Of a stretch of 64,000 nucleotides of DNA, positions 43,222 through 52,323 are shown one piece after another. The notes under the pieces were generated by a model, which ran no database searches, was not told where the DNA came from, and worked only from the letters and a program-made list of their open reading frames with translations. This DNA is from Zwartia panacis (GTDB lineage: Bacteria > Pseudomonadota > Gammaproteobacteria > Burkholderiales > Burkholderiaceae_B): contig NZ_JAUHHF010000002.1 of assembly GCF_030410395.1 (NCBI RefSeq), positions 248,001 to 312,000 of the forward strand. Reading direction: 5' to 3'. The first letter of the stretch is position 1. Every line of letters begins with the position of its first letter. The translations under genes were made by a program, and so were the position numbers.

Positions 43222-44564
43222 CGGCAGACCGCCGCCTGATCTGCGCCATCTACACGCGCAAGTCCACAGAAGAGGGGCTCGACCAGAACTTCAACTCGCT
43301 GGACGCGCAGCGGGATGCCTGTGAGAACTACATCGCCAGCCAAAAATCAGAGGCCTGGCTCATGGCGCGGGAACGCTACGACGACGGGGGCTACTCCGGG
43401 GGCAACATGGAGCGCCCCGGCCTCAAAAAACTGCTGGAAGACGTCCGCAGCGGCATGGTCGACATCATCGTCGTCTACAAAATCGACCGGCTCTCGCGCT
43501 CACTTGCCGACTTTGCCAAGCTGGTCGAGATTTTTGATGAGCACAAGGTCACCTTCGTGTCGGTGACGCAAGCGTTCAACACAACCACCTCCATGGGCCG
43601 GCTGACATTGAACATCCTGCTGTCCTTTGCCCAGTTCGAACGAGAGTTGTCTGGCGAGCGAGTGCGCGACAAGATTGCAGCCTCACGCCAGCGCGGGATC
43701 TGGATGGGTGGAATGCCACCGCTGGGCTATGACGTTTCAGACCGCAAGCTAATTCCCAACCCGGAAGAGGCGAAGGTCGTGCGGGAGATGTTCACGAGGT
43801 TCGCTGCGATGCCCTCGATGGCCACGCTTGTGAGAGACATGCGCGCCAGGGGCGTCACATCCAAGTCGTGGACCACCGGCAAGGGAATCGAACGCCAAGG
43901 CAAGTTGATCACCAAGGGCTACGTCTACAAGGTGTTCAAGAACCCTGTCTACATCGGTATGGCCGCCTACAAGGGGCAGCAGTACCCGGGCGAACACAGC
44001 GCCATCATTGATCAAGAGGTCTGGGACACGGTGCAGGAACTGCTCAAAGCGGGCGACAAGCACGTCAAGGGCGGCTGTGGGATGCGCGAAACCAAGGCGC
44101 AGTCCATGTTGCGCGGTTTGATCTTTTCCCCGGAGGGCCGGGCCTTCACGCCTGGCTGGACTAGCAAGGGTCCAAAGCAGTACCGCTACTACATCAACAC
44201 CGACGCCATCAAGCTCGGCAAAGAGGCCTGCGAAGTCCGACGTGTACCGGCCGGCGAAATCGAAGGGGTTGTGGTCGAGCAGTTGCGGGGCGTTTTGAGA
44301 GCACCGGAAATTCTGGCTGCCGCGGTCAGGGAAGTCACCTTGTCTCGACCGGACATCAGCGAAGCCGATGCAATCCAGACGTTGCAGTCAATTGACCAGG
44401 TCTGGGACAACTTGTATCCGGCTGAGCAGGCATGCATCGCCAAAGCGCTGATCGAGCGGATCACGGTTCGCACGGACGGTATCGATATCAAGTGGAAGTC
44501 CACAGGCATGACCAAACTGCTTCGCGACACGGTCATGCAACAAGCCTACAAGGAGGCGGCATGA
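43218..44564 (+). CDS. Large serine recombinase
   Basis: A 448-residue large serine recombinase. Resolvase domain about 5-150 with YTRKSTEEGLDQNFNSLDAQ (catalytic Ser) and YKIDRLSRSLADF; recombinase domain about 165-275 with IPNPEEAKVVREMF. The usual zinc-ribbon cysteines are absent (MLRGLIFSPEGRAFTP). It probably integrates or excises the element carrying this cassette. Both start and stop overlap neighbours by 4 bp. Confidence 0.93.
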   Translation: MTADRRLICAIYTRKSTEEGLDQNFNSLDAQRDACENYIASQKSEAWLMARERYDDGGYSGGNMERPGLKKLLEDVRSGMVDIIVVYKIDRLSRSLADFAKLVEIFDEHKVTFVSVTQAFNTTTSMGRLTLNILLSFAQFERELSGERVRDKIAASRQRGIWMGGMPPLGYDVSDRKLIPNPEEAKVVREMFTRFAAMPSMATLVRDMRARGVTSKSWTTGKGIERQGKLITKGYVYKVFKNPVYIGMAAYKGQQYPGEHSAIIDQEVWDTVQELLKAGDKHVKGGCGMRETKAQSMLRGLIFSPEGRAFTPGWTSKGPKQYRYYINTDAIKLGKEACEVRRVPAGEIEGVVVEQLRGVLRAPEILAAAVREVTLSRPDISEADAIQTLQSIDQVWDNLYPAEQACIAKALIERITVRTDGIDIKWKSTGMTKLLRDTVMQQAYKEAA

Positions 44565-44956
44565 CTCAAGCTGCGCAAATGCCGGAGACGACCCACATCC
44601 CAATGACCTTTCGACCGCGGGGCGGCAAGACGGTCATCGTCTTGCCTGATGGATCGCGTGGTGTGTTTCGCCGCGAGGCCACGATCGACAACACGATGAT
44701 CAAGGTGATCGCCCGCGGATTCCGGTGGCAGCGACTGCTTTACGACGGGACCTACGCCACCATCGAGGACCTGGCTGCCGCGGAGAAGATCAACCCTTCC
44801 TATGTCAGCCGCATCCTGCGCCTGGCCTACTTGTCGCCAAAAGTGGTTCAGGCAATTCTTGATGGGTCACACCCAGCATGGCTGACCATGAAAGATCTTC
44901 TAAGGCCCCTGCCGTCAGACTGGGCGGAGCAAGAACGACTCTTGCTGCGCGCCTGA
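44561..44956 (+). CDS. HTH-containing protein downstream of serine recombinase
   Basis: A 131-residue protein with a central helix-turn-helix (ATIEDLAAAEKINPSYVSRILRLAYLSPKVVQAIL) like that of ParB or homeodomain-like proteins. It typically follows DUF2924-recombinase pairs and could be a directionality factor. ATG overlaps the recombinase stop by 4 bp, giving four coupled genes in a row. Confidence 0.8.
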   Translation: MTQAAQMPETTHIPMTFRPRGGKTVIVLPDGSRGVFRREATIDNTMIKVIARGFRWQRLLYDGTYATIEDLAAAEKINPSYVSRILRLAYLSPKVVQAILDGSHPAWLTMKDLLRPLPSDWAEQERLLLRA

Positions 44957-45078
44957 GTCGCTTAATCCGTTCCTGTCAGCTAGCCGAGACGAATTGAGCC
45001 AATAACGAGACTAAAGGGAAGATTAATTCATCTCGACAATCCCTAAAATATCAGTTCACTAGATAGGAAGAGGCTCCA

Positions 45079-45645
45079 ATGTCCAGCAAGTACATCAATT
45101 CCCTCACCCCCGTCGCGCTCACGAGTGCCAACGCCCCGCAGCGCGAGATCCTTGAAACTGCGCAAAAACAGGTTGGCTTCATCCCGAACATGTACGCCAA
45201 CATGGCTAACGTTCCTGGCATCCTCAGCACTTACCTGCACGGGTATGGGCTGTTTCGCAAAGATTCCGGGTTCACGCCGACGGAGCAAGAGGTCGTTTTC
45301 CTGGCTGTCAGCCAGGTCAACGGCTGCAAATACTGCACGGCTGCTCACAGCATGATCGCCGACAAGGTCTCCGGCGTGCCGGCGCCTGTGCTTCAAGCGA
45401 TCCGCGCGGGTCAGGCGATCCCGGACGCCCGCCTGGCTGCCTTGTTCGCCCTGACCCAGGAACTGGTGAAGAACCTGGGTCAACCGACCCCCGCCTCGGT
45501 CGAAGCTTTCCTCAAGGCCGGCTTCACCGAAACCCATCTGCTGAATATCGTTCTTGCCATTGCGGTGAAGGTGCTGAGCAACTACACAAACCACGCGTTT
45601 GGCACGGAAGTCGACGAGCGTTTTGCAGCCTACAAGGTCGCGTGA
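45079..45645 (+). CDS. AhpD-like carboxymuconolactone decarboxylase-family protein
   Basis: A 188-residue AhpD-like protein with the CxxxH redox motif in KYCTAAHSM and an N-terminal VGFIPNMYANMANVPG. It resembles the low-GC AhpD-like protein at 38934 but is GC-rich. It lies 32 bp before a haloacid dehalogenase, giving a two-gene operon. Confidence 0.87.
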   Translation: MSSKYINSLTPVALTSANAPQREILETAQKQVGFIPNMYANMANVPGILSTYLHGYGLFRKDSGFTPTEQEVVFLAVSQVNGCKYCTAAHSMIADKVSGVPAPVLQAIRAGQAIPDARLAALFALTQELVKNLGQPTPASVEAFLKAGFTETHLLNIVLAIAVKVLSNYTNHAFGTEVDERFAAYKVA

Positions 45646-45677
45646 GTTGGCCTGACAATTGACCCAGGAGGTACCGG

Positions 45678-46367
45678 ATGGCGGCTTTGAACGGGGTGGT
45701 CTTCGATGCTTACGGTACGCTCTTCGATGTCCATTCGATCGGGCGTCGGGCTGAAGAGTTGTTTCCCCAGATGGGCGCGGCCATTTCGACCCTCTGGCGT
45801 GACAAACAGATTGAATACTCCCGGCTCGTGTCCCTGTCCGACCCCTCACCGGGGGGCAGTCGCTACTACCAGCCCTTTTGGGACCTGACCCGTGCAGCGC
45901 TGGAGTACAGCTTGGCGAAGTTAGGCCTGGCTCACGGGACGCAGGAAGTCGATGACCTCATGCGAGGCTATGCCCGGCTCGATGCGTACCCGGAATGCGA
46001 AGCCGTGTTGAAGGCGGTGAAGGCGCGGGGGCTGAAGACGGCCATCCTATCAAACGGCTCGCCCGACATGCTGAAAGTGGCCGCTGACAGTTCAGGCCTG
46101 GCCCCTTGGCTGGATCATGTGATTTCTGTCGACTCCACCCGGCAGTACAAGACCAGCCCCGTCTGTTACGCGCTCGCCTCCCAGACCTTGCAGGTGCCCA
46201 CGGAATCCCTGATGTTCGTTTCATCGAACGCCTGGGACGCCATGGGGGCGACCTGGTACGGATTTCGAACTTGTTGGGTCAACCGGCAGAACCTGCCGCC
46301 AGAAGCGATAGGCTTGCCGCCGCACCATACCTGCCGCACGCTTGATGGGCTGATCGACCAGCTCTGA
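45678..46367 (+). CDS. Haloacid dehalogenase, type II
   Basis: A 229-residue (S)-2-haloacid dehalogenase-type HAD enzyme: VVFDAYGTLFDVHSI, AILSNGSPDML, RQYKTSPVCY and FVSSNAWDAMGATW give all catalytic blocks. Clear paralogue of the enzyme at 30458, but in a GC-rich setting. It is coupled to an AhpD-like gene (ribosome site AGGAGG before ATG 45678). Confidence 0.9.
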   Translation: MAALNGVVFDAYGTLFDVHSIGRRAEELFPQMGAAISTLWRDKQIEYSRLVSLSDPSPGGSRYYQPFWDLTRAALEYSLAKLGLAHGTQEVDDLMRGYARLDAYPECEAVLKAVKARGLKTAILSNGSPDMLKVAADSSGLAPWLDHVISVDSTRQYKTSPVCYALASQTLQVPTESLMFVSSNAWDAMGATWYGFRTCWVNRQNLPPEAIGLPPHHTCRTLDGLIDQL

Positions 46368-46427
46368 CGCACGCACAGCCGCTTGGCATGAAGTCACCCG
46401 CCCTCAGACAAGACAAGGCCTCTTGAA

Positions 46428-46670
46428 GTGACGACCTCGACGGCGAAGGCCCTGGTGCTGACTGCTCTTTCCCCGAAGATCCGCCGGAGCGCCACCAAGG
46501 TGGCCCTCCTGGTCGGGAGTGTGCTCAACCTCATCAATCAGGGAGACGCAATTTTGGGTCCTGCGGAAATTTCGTGGGCTCACGTGGCACTCAACTTTTT
46601 CGTCCCCTTTTGCGTCTCCAGCTACAGCGCTGCAAGGAAGGGGTCTCCTCGTTTTCAGTGCAATAAGTGA
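46428..46670 (+). CDS. NrtS-like small nitrate/nitrite transporter, 3' end replaced by Tn3 end
   Basis: An 80-residue protein with two membrane helices: KVALLVGSVLNLINQGDAIL and WAHVALNFFVPFCVSSYSA match NrtS, a small nitrate/nitrite permease. The final ten residues [10 protein letters not shown] are encoded by the Tn3 inverted repeat, so the original C-terminus was cut; the core appears intact. GTG start, no strong ribosome site. Confidence 0.68.
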   Translation: MTTSTAKALVLTALSPKIRRSATKVALLVGSVLNLINQGDAILGPAEISWAHVALNFFVPFCVSSYSAARKGSPRFQCNK

Positions 46671-46740
46671 CGGTACGCAAAGCTAGCACTGGCGCGGGGG
46701 TGGTCTGGGTAGACCGTTGATTTCATTGACTTTCCTGTTC
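46640..46740 (+). repeat. Left terminal inverted repeat of Tn3 element
   Basis: The first 38 bp (GGGGTCTCCTCG to ACGGTACG) match the right end perfectly; similarity goes on to about 101 bp with five mismatches, far beyond the usual 38-bp Tn3 end. Confidence 0.9.
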
Positions 46741-46784
46741 GCTTTGTAAACGGGTATGGTGGCCTCCCACTTTTGAGGTTCACG

Positions 46785-49700
46785 ATGCAGGGTTGGCACA
46801 CAACGTTTTTGGGGATGCGTGGGCTCCCCCGCGATATCAGCGACTTCGAGATGAAGGCATTTTTCACCTTCGATGGTGCCGAGCGCGACGCAATCAATGC
46901 ACGCCGAGGTGATTCCCACAAGCTTGGTCTGGCGCTCCATATTGGTTTCCTGCGCATGAGTGGGCGTTTGCTCGGTGCCTTTCGGGTAATTCCAGTAGCC
47001 TTGTGGCGCCACCTTGGCAACGAGCTTGGCATTGCAGCACCAGAAGTCGCCTCGCTGAGAGCCATGTATGAACGCGGGCGCACGCTATTCGATCACCAAC
47101 AAGTAGCCTGCACGGTCCTTGGATTCCAGTGGATGAGCGAGCACCAGCGCCGCTCACTGGTACGTGAACTGCGCGACGAAGTGGCGCGCTGCGCCGACCG
47201 CGATCAGCTACTCGTGCGGGCGCGTCAATGGCTGTACAAGAACAAGCTGGTGATCGTGCACGAGCGGGCAATTCGGACACTGATTGCGGCGGCACTTGCC
47301 CAGCTTGAAGTTGAAACAGGCACCGCCATCGCCGCCAGCGTTGATCCAGCAACACTTGATCGCTGGCGAGCCTCAGTTTCAGAGCTGCGCCCAGATGGAC
47401 AAACCCAGCAGAGTTGGCTATGGGCTGCACCGGCGAAACACTCAACCCGCCAAATCAGCGAGGTACTGGAGCGCATCGACCTGCTTTACACGCTGGACGT
47501 TCATAAGCACCTGGCAGACATCCCCGATCTCATCTTGCGCCGCTACGCGCGCCGACTTGTCTCCAGGCCGCCCTCAGCCGGAGCCAAGATCAAAGAGCCA
47601 GCGCGCACCGTGGAGGTCGCATGCTTTCTTCGGTATTGCCTGTTCACCACCACAGACCAGTTGATCCTTATGGTGCAGCGCCGGATCGCCGATCTGTGGC
47701 GTCAGGCTGCCGCCGATGTCCCCGCTACCGTCAATTGGGCCGCAATGTACAAAACGCTGCTCGGCGAACTTGTTGCCTTGAGCGCGCAAGGTGCGGTGCC
47801 AGATGCTGAGTTGCGTGCCCGTCTTGAAGCCTTGATCACCGAAACCCAGAAACGCAAACCACCGAGCAGGGCCTCCCTGGTCCGCGAGGGATTGATTGAT
47901 GGAATTCGCCCCGTGCGGTCGTTGCTCGTCGCCATTGCAAAGCTGCCCTGGCAGGCCACCGGCGAGCATCCTGCCATCGAGTACCTTGCCAAGCTGCAAG
48001 CTTTATATCTCAAAGGATCCAGAAAGCTGCCAGTTGAAGTGGTGGCACCAAGTCTGGGAATGATCTGGCAGGTTTCGATCTCCAGCCCAGACCGGGAACG
48101 GGCGTTTCAGGCGTTGGAGGTGGCCACCCTGTTTGCCCTGCGCCGCGCGGTGCGCAATGGCTCGGTCTGGATTGAGCACAGCCTGAGCTTTCGGGGTCGT
48201 GCGCGCTTGTTCTTCACGGACGAGCGTTGGCAGGCAGAGTCCAAGAAACACTATGCCCGTCTATCGTTACCCAGCAAGGCTGCCACTTTCTTGAAGCCTT
48301 TGCTGGCCAGAGTAACTGCCGGTGTCGATGCGGTGGCCGCTGCAGCCCGCAGTGGCGTACTGCGCGTGGATGATGAACTCCATTTGTCGCCATTGCCCGC
48401 AGAGGACGAAGACCCAGAAGTGACCAAGCTGCGCGCGGCTTTGGATCACCGCATCGGTGAGGTTCAATTGCCGGAAGTGATTCTGGCCGTTGACGCCCAG
48501 GTGCGCTTTAGCTGGATCATGCTCGGACGTGAGCCGCGCTCTACCGACGAGCTGCTGATGGTCTATGCCGGCATCATGGCCCACGGCACCAGTCTGACTG
48601 CGGTCGAATGCGCGCGCATGATTCCGCAATTGTCTGCCACCAGCATTCGCCAGGCCATGCGCTGGGCGCGGGACGAACGGCGTCTGAGCCAGGCCTGCCA
48701 AGCTGTGCTGGAATTCATGCAGCGACACCCGATTGCCGCCACCTGGGGGCGGTCCGATTTGGCATCTTCTGACATGATGAGCATGGAGACCACCAAACGG
48801 GTGTGGCAAGCCCGGCTTGATCCTCGGCGCAACACACCTTCCATTGGAATCTACTCCCATGTAAAAGACCGGTGGGGCATCTTCCATGCGCAGCCCTTTG
48901 TGCTCAATGAGCGCCAGGCGGGCGTGGCCATTGAAGGTGTCATCCGCCAAGAAAAGCTGGAGACCAGCCAGCTTGCTGTGGATACCCATGGCTACACCGA
49001 CTTTGCCATGTCACATGCCCGTTTGCTTGGTTTTGATCTTTGCCCGCGGTTGAAGGAACTCAAACAGCGCCACCTCTTTGTGCCACGCGGCACCAAAGTG
49101 CCCGCAGAAATCGCTGCGGTGTGCGAAGCCAATGTCGACGTCGCTTTGATCGAAAAGCATTGGGATAGTCTGGTGCACCTGGCAGCCTCGGTCATGAGCG
49201 GACATGCCAGTGCGGTGGCAGCTCTTGCGCGGTTCGGTTCTGCCGCCCAGGGCGATCCAATCTATGAGGCTGGCGTGCAATTGGGGCGGTTGCTGCGTAC
49301 GGCGTTTTTGGCTGACTACTTTGTCAAGGACGCTTTCAGGAACGAGTTGCGCCGGGTGCTCAATCGGGGCGAGGCTGTTAACGCCCTCAAGCGCGCCATT
49401 TATACCGGCCGGATCAGCCCGGCGCAGGCCAAACGTGTCGATGAAATGCAGGCTGTGGCCGATGCGTTGAGCCTGATGGCCAACATCGTGATGGCGTGGA
49501 ATACCTCACAGATGCAGGCGGTCCTGGATCGCTGGTCGAACCGCCGCCAGGTCATTCCACCGGAACTGATCGGGAAGATTGCGCCCACCAGGCTGGAGAG
49601 CATCAACTTGCGGGGTGTGTTTCGCTTCCCGGTTGACCGCTATGCTGACCAAATCCTGCCTTCGCGGCCAAATGCATCGATAACTGGCACCAATGGATGA
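46785..49700 (+). CDS. tnpA: Tn3-family transposase TnpA
   Basis: A 971-residue Tn3-type transposase. The N-terminal DUF4158 domain (about 1-165; FLGMRGLPRDISDFEMKAFF) binds the ends; the DDE catalytic domain includes SSDMMSMETTK and AVDTHGYTDFAMSHARLLGFDLCPR, and ends in FRFPVDRYADQIL. Start at ATG 46785 with TGAGG 7 nt upstream; the in-frame TTG at 46773 is an alternative. Full length, no frameshift seen. Confidence 0.95.
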   Translation: MQGWHTTFLGMRGLPRDISDFEMKAFFTFDGAERDAINARRGDSHKLGLALHIGFLRMSGRLLGAFRVIPVALWRHLGNELGIAAPEVASLRAMYERGRTLFDHQQVACTVLGFQWMSEHQRRSLVRELRDEVARCADRDQLLVRARQWLYKNKLVIVHERAIRTLIAAALAQLEVETGTAIAASVDPATLDRWRASVSELRPDGQTQQSWLWAAPAKHSTRQISEVLERIDLLYTLDVHKHLADIPDLILRRYARRLVSRPPSAGAKIKEPARTVEVACFLRYCLFTTTDQLILMVQRRIADLWRQAAADVPATVNWAAMYKTLLGELVALSAQGAVPDAELRARLEALITETQKRKPPSRASLVREGLIDGIRPVRSLLVAIAKLPWQATGEHPAIEYLAKLQALYLKGSRKLPVEVVAPSLGMIWQVSISSPDRERAFQALEVATLFALRRAVRNGSVWIEHSLSFRGRARLFFTDERWQAESKKHYARLSLPSKAATFLKPLLARVTAGVDAVAAAARSGVLRVDDELHLSPLPAEDEDPEVTKLRAALDHRIGEVQLPEVILAVDAQVRFSWIMLGREPRSTDELLMVYAGIMAHGTSLTAVECARMIPQLSATSIRQAMRWARDERRLSQACQAVLEFMQRHPIAATWGRSDLASSDMMSMETTKRVWQARLDPRRNTPSIGIYSHVKDRWGIFHAQPFVLNERQAGVAIEGVIRQEKLETSQLAVDTHGYTDFAMSHARLLGFDLCPRLKELKQRHLFVPRGTKVPAEIAAVCEANVDVALIEKHWDSLVHLAASVMSGHASAVAALARFGSAAQGDPIYEAGVQLGRLLRTAFLADYFVKDAFRNELRRVLNRGEAVNALKRAIYTGRISPAQAKRVDEMQAVADALSLMANIVMAWNTSQMQAVLDRWSNRRQVIPPELIGKIAPTRLESINLRGVFRFPVDRYADQILPSRPNASITGTNG

Positions 49701-49742
49701 AACCGACCACGGTTTGACGCCACGAATCGCAGATTTGAAAGT

Positions 49743-49843
49743 GAACAGGAAAGTCAATGAAATCAACGATCTACCAACACCACCTCCGCGCCAGTGCTAG
49801 CTTTTCGTACCGTCACTTATTGCACTGAAAACGAGGAGACCCC
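49743..49843 (-). repeat. Right terminal inverted repeat of Tn3 element
   Basis: Reverse complement of 46640-46740 with five mismatches in the inner 63 bp and a perfect outer 38 bp. Confidence 0.9.
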
Positions 49844-50221
49844 AACAAGTCCGGGCAGTTGGCACACCGGCTGATGTACGTCGATCTGGTGATCCTGGAT
49901 GAACTGGGCTACCTGCCGTTCACGCAGTCGGGCGGTGCGATGCTGTTCCACCTGCTCTCCAAGCTCTACGAGCGAACGAGCGTGGTGATCACCACCAACC
50001 TCACCTTCTCGGAATGGAGCAGCGTCTTCGGCGACGCCAAGATGACAACCGCCTTGCTCGACCGCCTCACGCACCACTGCCACATCGTGGAGACAGGCAA
50101 TGAGAGCTGGCGATTCAAGCACTCCAGTGCCGCTGGCGCGGCACCGTCCAAGCCACGTGCAAAAGCTCAGAAAGGAGATCGAAAAGCAGCAGACCCGATA
50201 GACTTATCCACAACCGAGTAG
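49844..50221 (+). pseudogene. istB: istB remnant
   Basis: 126 in-frame codons corresponding to IstB from just before Walker B ([20 protein letters not shown]) to the C-terminus ([20 protein letters not shown], then a Lys/Ala tail). The N-terminal half with Walker A is missing, cut at the Tn3 end. It cannot be an active helper ATPase. Confidence 0.92.
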
Positions 50222-50293
50222 CCAGAACATCCATCAACCCAGTGGCTCAGTATTCGACGTGATCACTGGCTCAGTTGTGCTGATGAATCAACA
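49844..50293 (+). mobile_element. IS21-family remnant, right end
   Basis: From the Tn3 boundary the sequence encodes the C-terminal part of an istB, then a right terminus with repeated ACTGAGCCA blocks (reverse strand) ending TGTTGATTCATC. The left half, including istA, is missing. It is a different IS21 subgroup from the element at 39723. Confidence 0.85.
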
Positions 50294-50377
50294 GGCACGT
50301 ATCGTTTTTCCTAACAGCGCACCCGTCCTTGATGGACGGCTCCGAAGATACATCTCAAACAGTCCACAAACCGTCTA

Positions 50378-51298
50378 CTAAAGCCATTTGAACCAGCGAA
50401 AGACCGCTACCAACCCAACACTCATTAGTAAGCAAAGACCTACCAACACCCAGAAGCCATTGGTGGCATCTGCGAACGGCAGTCCCAGAAGATTGGCGCC
50501 AAACAGGCCAGTGACAAAGTTCAAGGGCAAGAAGATTGTGGATACCACGGCAAAAAAATAAGAGCTTTGATTCAGCTGTCGCTCCTGAATGCGGTTTGCC
50601 TGGTCACTGAGGATATCGATACGGTCACGCAAATTCTCCAGCGTTTCGAGCAACCGCAACAGCTGGTTCAGGTGCTCCTCCAGTCGGCCTCGGTGATTTA
50701 TATTCAGCGGCGGGACGACGAGAGTTGTCAACGTTTGAAGAACGGCTCGCTGGGGGCCAAGATGACGAAGAAAGCCAGAGATCGCGGTCTGGGTATTGGC
50801 CATGCTCGGGCATGCCGCTTCCGTCTGGTGCTGAACCAGAAGGCCGCCGATCAGATCCACCCCATCCTCCAGCATCTCGACCTGCTCGGAAACTTCCGCG
50901 AGGTGCTCTTCGATGAGATCGCAAAGGAAGTCACCTGGCGTTGCAGGGCCGCGCCCCTGAGAGATGTCTTCTGCAAGTTCGAGGATGGGATCCACATCCT
51001 CCTCGCGGGTCGTGATAACCCGACGCTCATCAATCCAGATTCGCATGGACACCATGTCCTCTGGATGCCCCACTCCATCAGCTCTCAGATGCATCGCTTT
51101 GAGCAGAACCATCACACCCTGCCCGTGCGACCGGGTATCTTCAGAGACCATCGCTGCGGCGATCAGCTTGTCCAGGCCGGTCGCGCTCGAGAGAAAACCT
51201 TCCGTCTCGCGGTGGTGGATGCACATGTGCAACCACGACGCACCGCCGGTCATCTGGAGAAGATGGAGGAACCCAGGCGTACGCTCTGCTTCGATCAT
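50378..51298 (-). CDS. zntB: ZntB/CorA-family zinc transporter
   Basis: A 306-residue CorA/ZntB-type transporter: a large cytosolic N-domain (1-245) with RIWIDERRVITTRE and a long coiled stretch (LRLLETLENLRDRIDILSDQ), then two C-terminal helices with the pore-loop motif GAN in GLFGANLLGLPF (GxN), most like ZntB. It moves zinc or other divalent cations. It is the last gene of the long minus-strand operon and could supply or export zinc under oxidant stress. Confidence 0.85.
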   Translation of the reverse strand: MIEAERTPGFLHLLQMTGGASWLHMCIHHRETEGFLSSATGLDKLIAAAMVSEDTRSHGQGVMVLLKAMHLRADGVGHPEDMVSMRIWIDERRVITTREEDVDPILELAEDISQGRGPATPGDFLCDLIEEHLAEVSEQVEMLEDGVDLIGGLLVQHQTEAACPSMANTQTAISGFLRHLGPQRAVLQTLTTLVVPPLNINHRGRLEEHLNQLLRLLETLENLRDRIDILSDQANRIQERQLNQSSYFFAVVSTIFLPLNFVTGLFGANLLGLPFADATNGFWVLVGLCLLMSVGLVAVFRWFKWL

Positions 51299-51303
51299 GG
51301 CTC

Positions 51304-51840
51304 TCAGCCCACGGTGGATTCAACGTCAAGGTTAACGGTATCTCCAACCCGTAGCACGCCACCTACGACGATCCGTGCCGTGGCGCCCCCGTGACCACGC
51401 AGCGCGGCGTAACCGCCTTCACCGAGCTCGTCCTCCATGCGTGAACAAGGAGGACATGGCCCCGTGATTTCAATGCGGACCGAACCGCCAATTCGCCAGA
51501 CAAAGCGCTCTTCCCGGAAAGGTGAATGCATCGCGGCGATGTTGATCCCCGAGATCACGAGGTTGCGCCGCAAACGCTCCGGGGCAATTGGGGCTTGCCC
51601 CGTCCAGACCCCGAGCAAGCTGAGGTGCTCAGCCTGGATCAGACTCAGCTCGCGATGGCGTTGCGCATCCGACTGACGAAGCCGCAGGGAGCGGTGATCG
51701 CCAATCAGCCCGAGACCCGGTTCGGCCCTGGCCTCCTGCACGGACACAGCGTCCTTGAGGCGATCTGGGCGCAGAACGATGGCACCAAGTCGACCTGTGC
51801 CATGAAAGCGCCGGACCAAGTCGCGCAGCGTGCCGCCCAT
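51304..51840 (-). CDS. MOSC-domain protein
   Basis: A 178-residue MOSC-domain protein: LRPDRLKDAVSVQEARAEPGLGLIGDH, LRRNLVISGINI and the sulfur-site GPCPPCSRMED with the conserved cysteine. MOSC domains carry sulfur for molybdenum cofactor or reduce N-hydroxylated compounds. It ends 5 bp before zntB and lies in an operon that also encodes a molybdoenzyme at 55282. Confidence 0.85.
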   Translation of the reverse strand: MGGTLRDLVRRFHGTGRLGAIVLRPDRLKDAVSVQEARAEPGLGLIGDHRSLRLRQSDAQRHRELSLIQAEHLSLLGVWTGQAPIAPERLRRNLVISGINIAAMHSPFREERFVWRIGGSVRIEITGPCPPCSRMEDELGEGGYAALRGHGGATARIVVGGVLRVGDTVNLDVESTVG

Positions 51841-51863
51841 CGTTCAGACTCGAATGAGGTGCA

Positions 51864-52310
51864 TCACAAGACTTCCTCTATGTGCAGTTCGCGTTGCCGG
51901 AAGCTGACAACATCACCGGCTCGGGCATCTGCGATCGCTGCGTAGATGGGCGCCTGGGTGGAAATTCCCATGTAGGTGTTGCCGTCGCACTGGAAGGCAT
52001 CGCTAGCAACCGCAATCACGAACCAACGCCCGTCGATGCGAACCACGGCGCCTGTCTCCACCGAATCCCGGGGACCGAAATCGATCTGACGTAAGACTTC
52101 CAGGGCCTCCTGATGATCGTGAATGGGGCATTCGAACGCCTGCGCCAGAGCGGCATTGTTGACGGCCCGCGACGCCGCATCGCTTTCACTGGGTTCATCT
52201 CCGCGGCCCGCCGCACCGACCAGGTATTGCGCATAGGTCTGTTCAGCAAACCGCAGGCGCCCTTCGGCAAGGTCCAGCATGGTCTGGCGCAGATGGGTCT
52301 TGTTGCTCAT
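51864..52310 (-). CDS. Gre-factor-like domain protein
   Basis: A 148-residue protein with a C-terminal FKBP-like domain of the GreA/GreB type (SVETGAVVRIDGRWFVIAV, YMGISTQAPIYAAIADARAGDVV). The N-terminal coiled coil of true Gre factors is replaced by a short helical stretch, so it probably binds RNA polymerase without transcript-cleavage activity. Function unproven. Between egtD and MOSC in the operon. Confidence 0.65.
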   Translation of the reverse strand: MSNKTHLRQTMLDLAEGRLRFAEQTYAQYLVGAAGRGDEPSESDAASRAVNNAALAQAFECPIHDHQEALEVLRQIDFGPRDSVETGAVVRIDGRWFVIAVASDAFQCDGNTYMGISTQAPIYAAIADARAGDVVSFRQRELHIEEVL

Positions 52311-52323
52311 TAGGACTCCTTTT

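Larger units (their letters stand above)
46640..49843 (+). mobile_element. Tn3-family element, transposase only
   Basis: A 3204-bp element beginning GGGGTCTCCTCG and ending with its reverse complement. It carries only tnpA; there is no resolvase, res site or passenger gene. The 5-bp flanks (AGGAA left, AACAA right) do not match, and flanking genes differ (nrtS left, istB right), so the insertion was followed by deletion or recombination. Confidence 0.92.
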
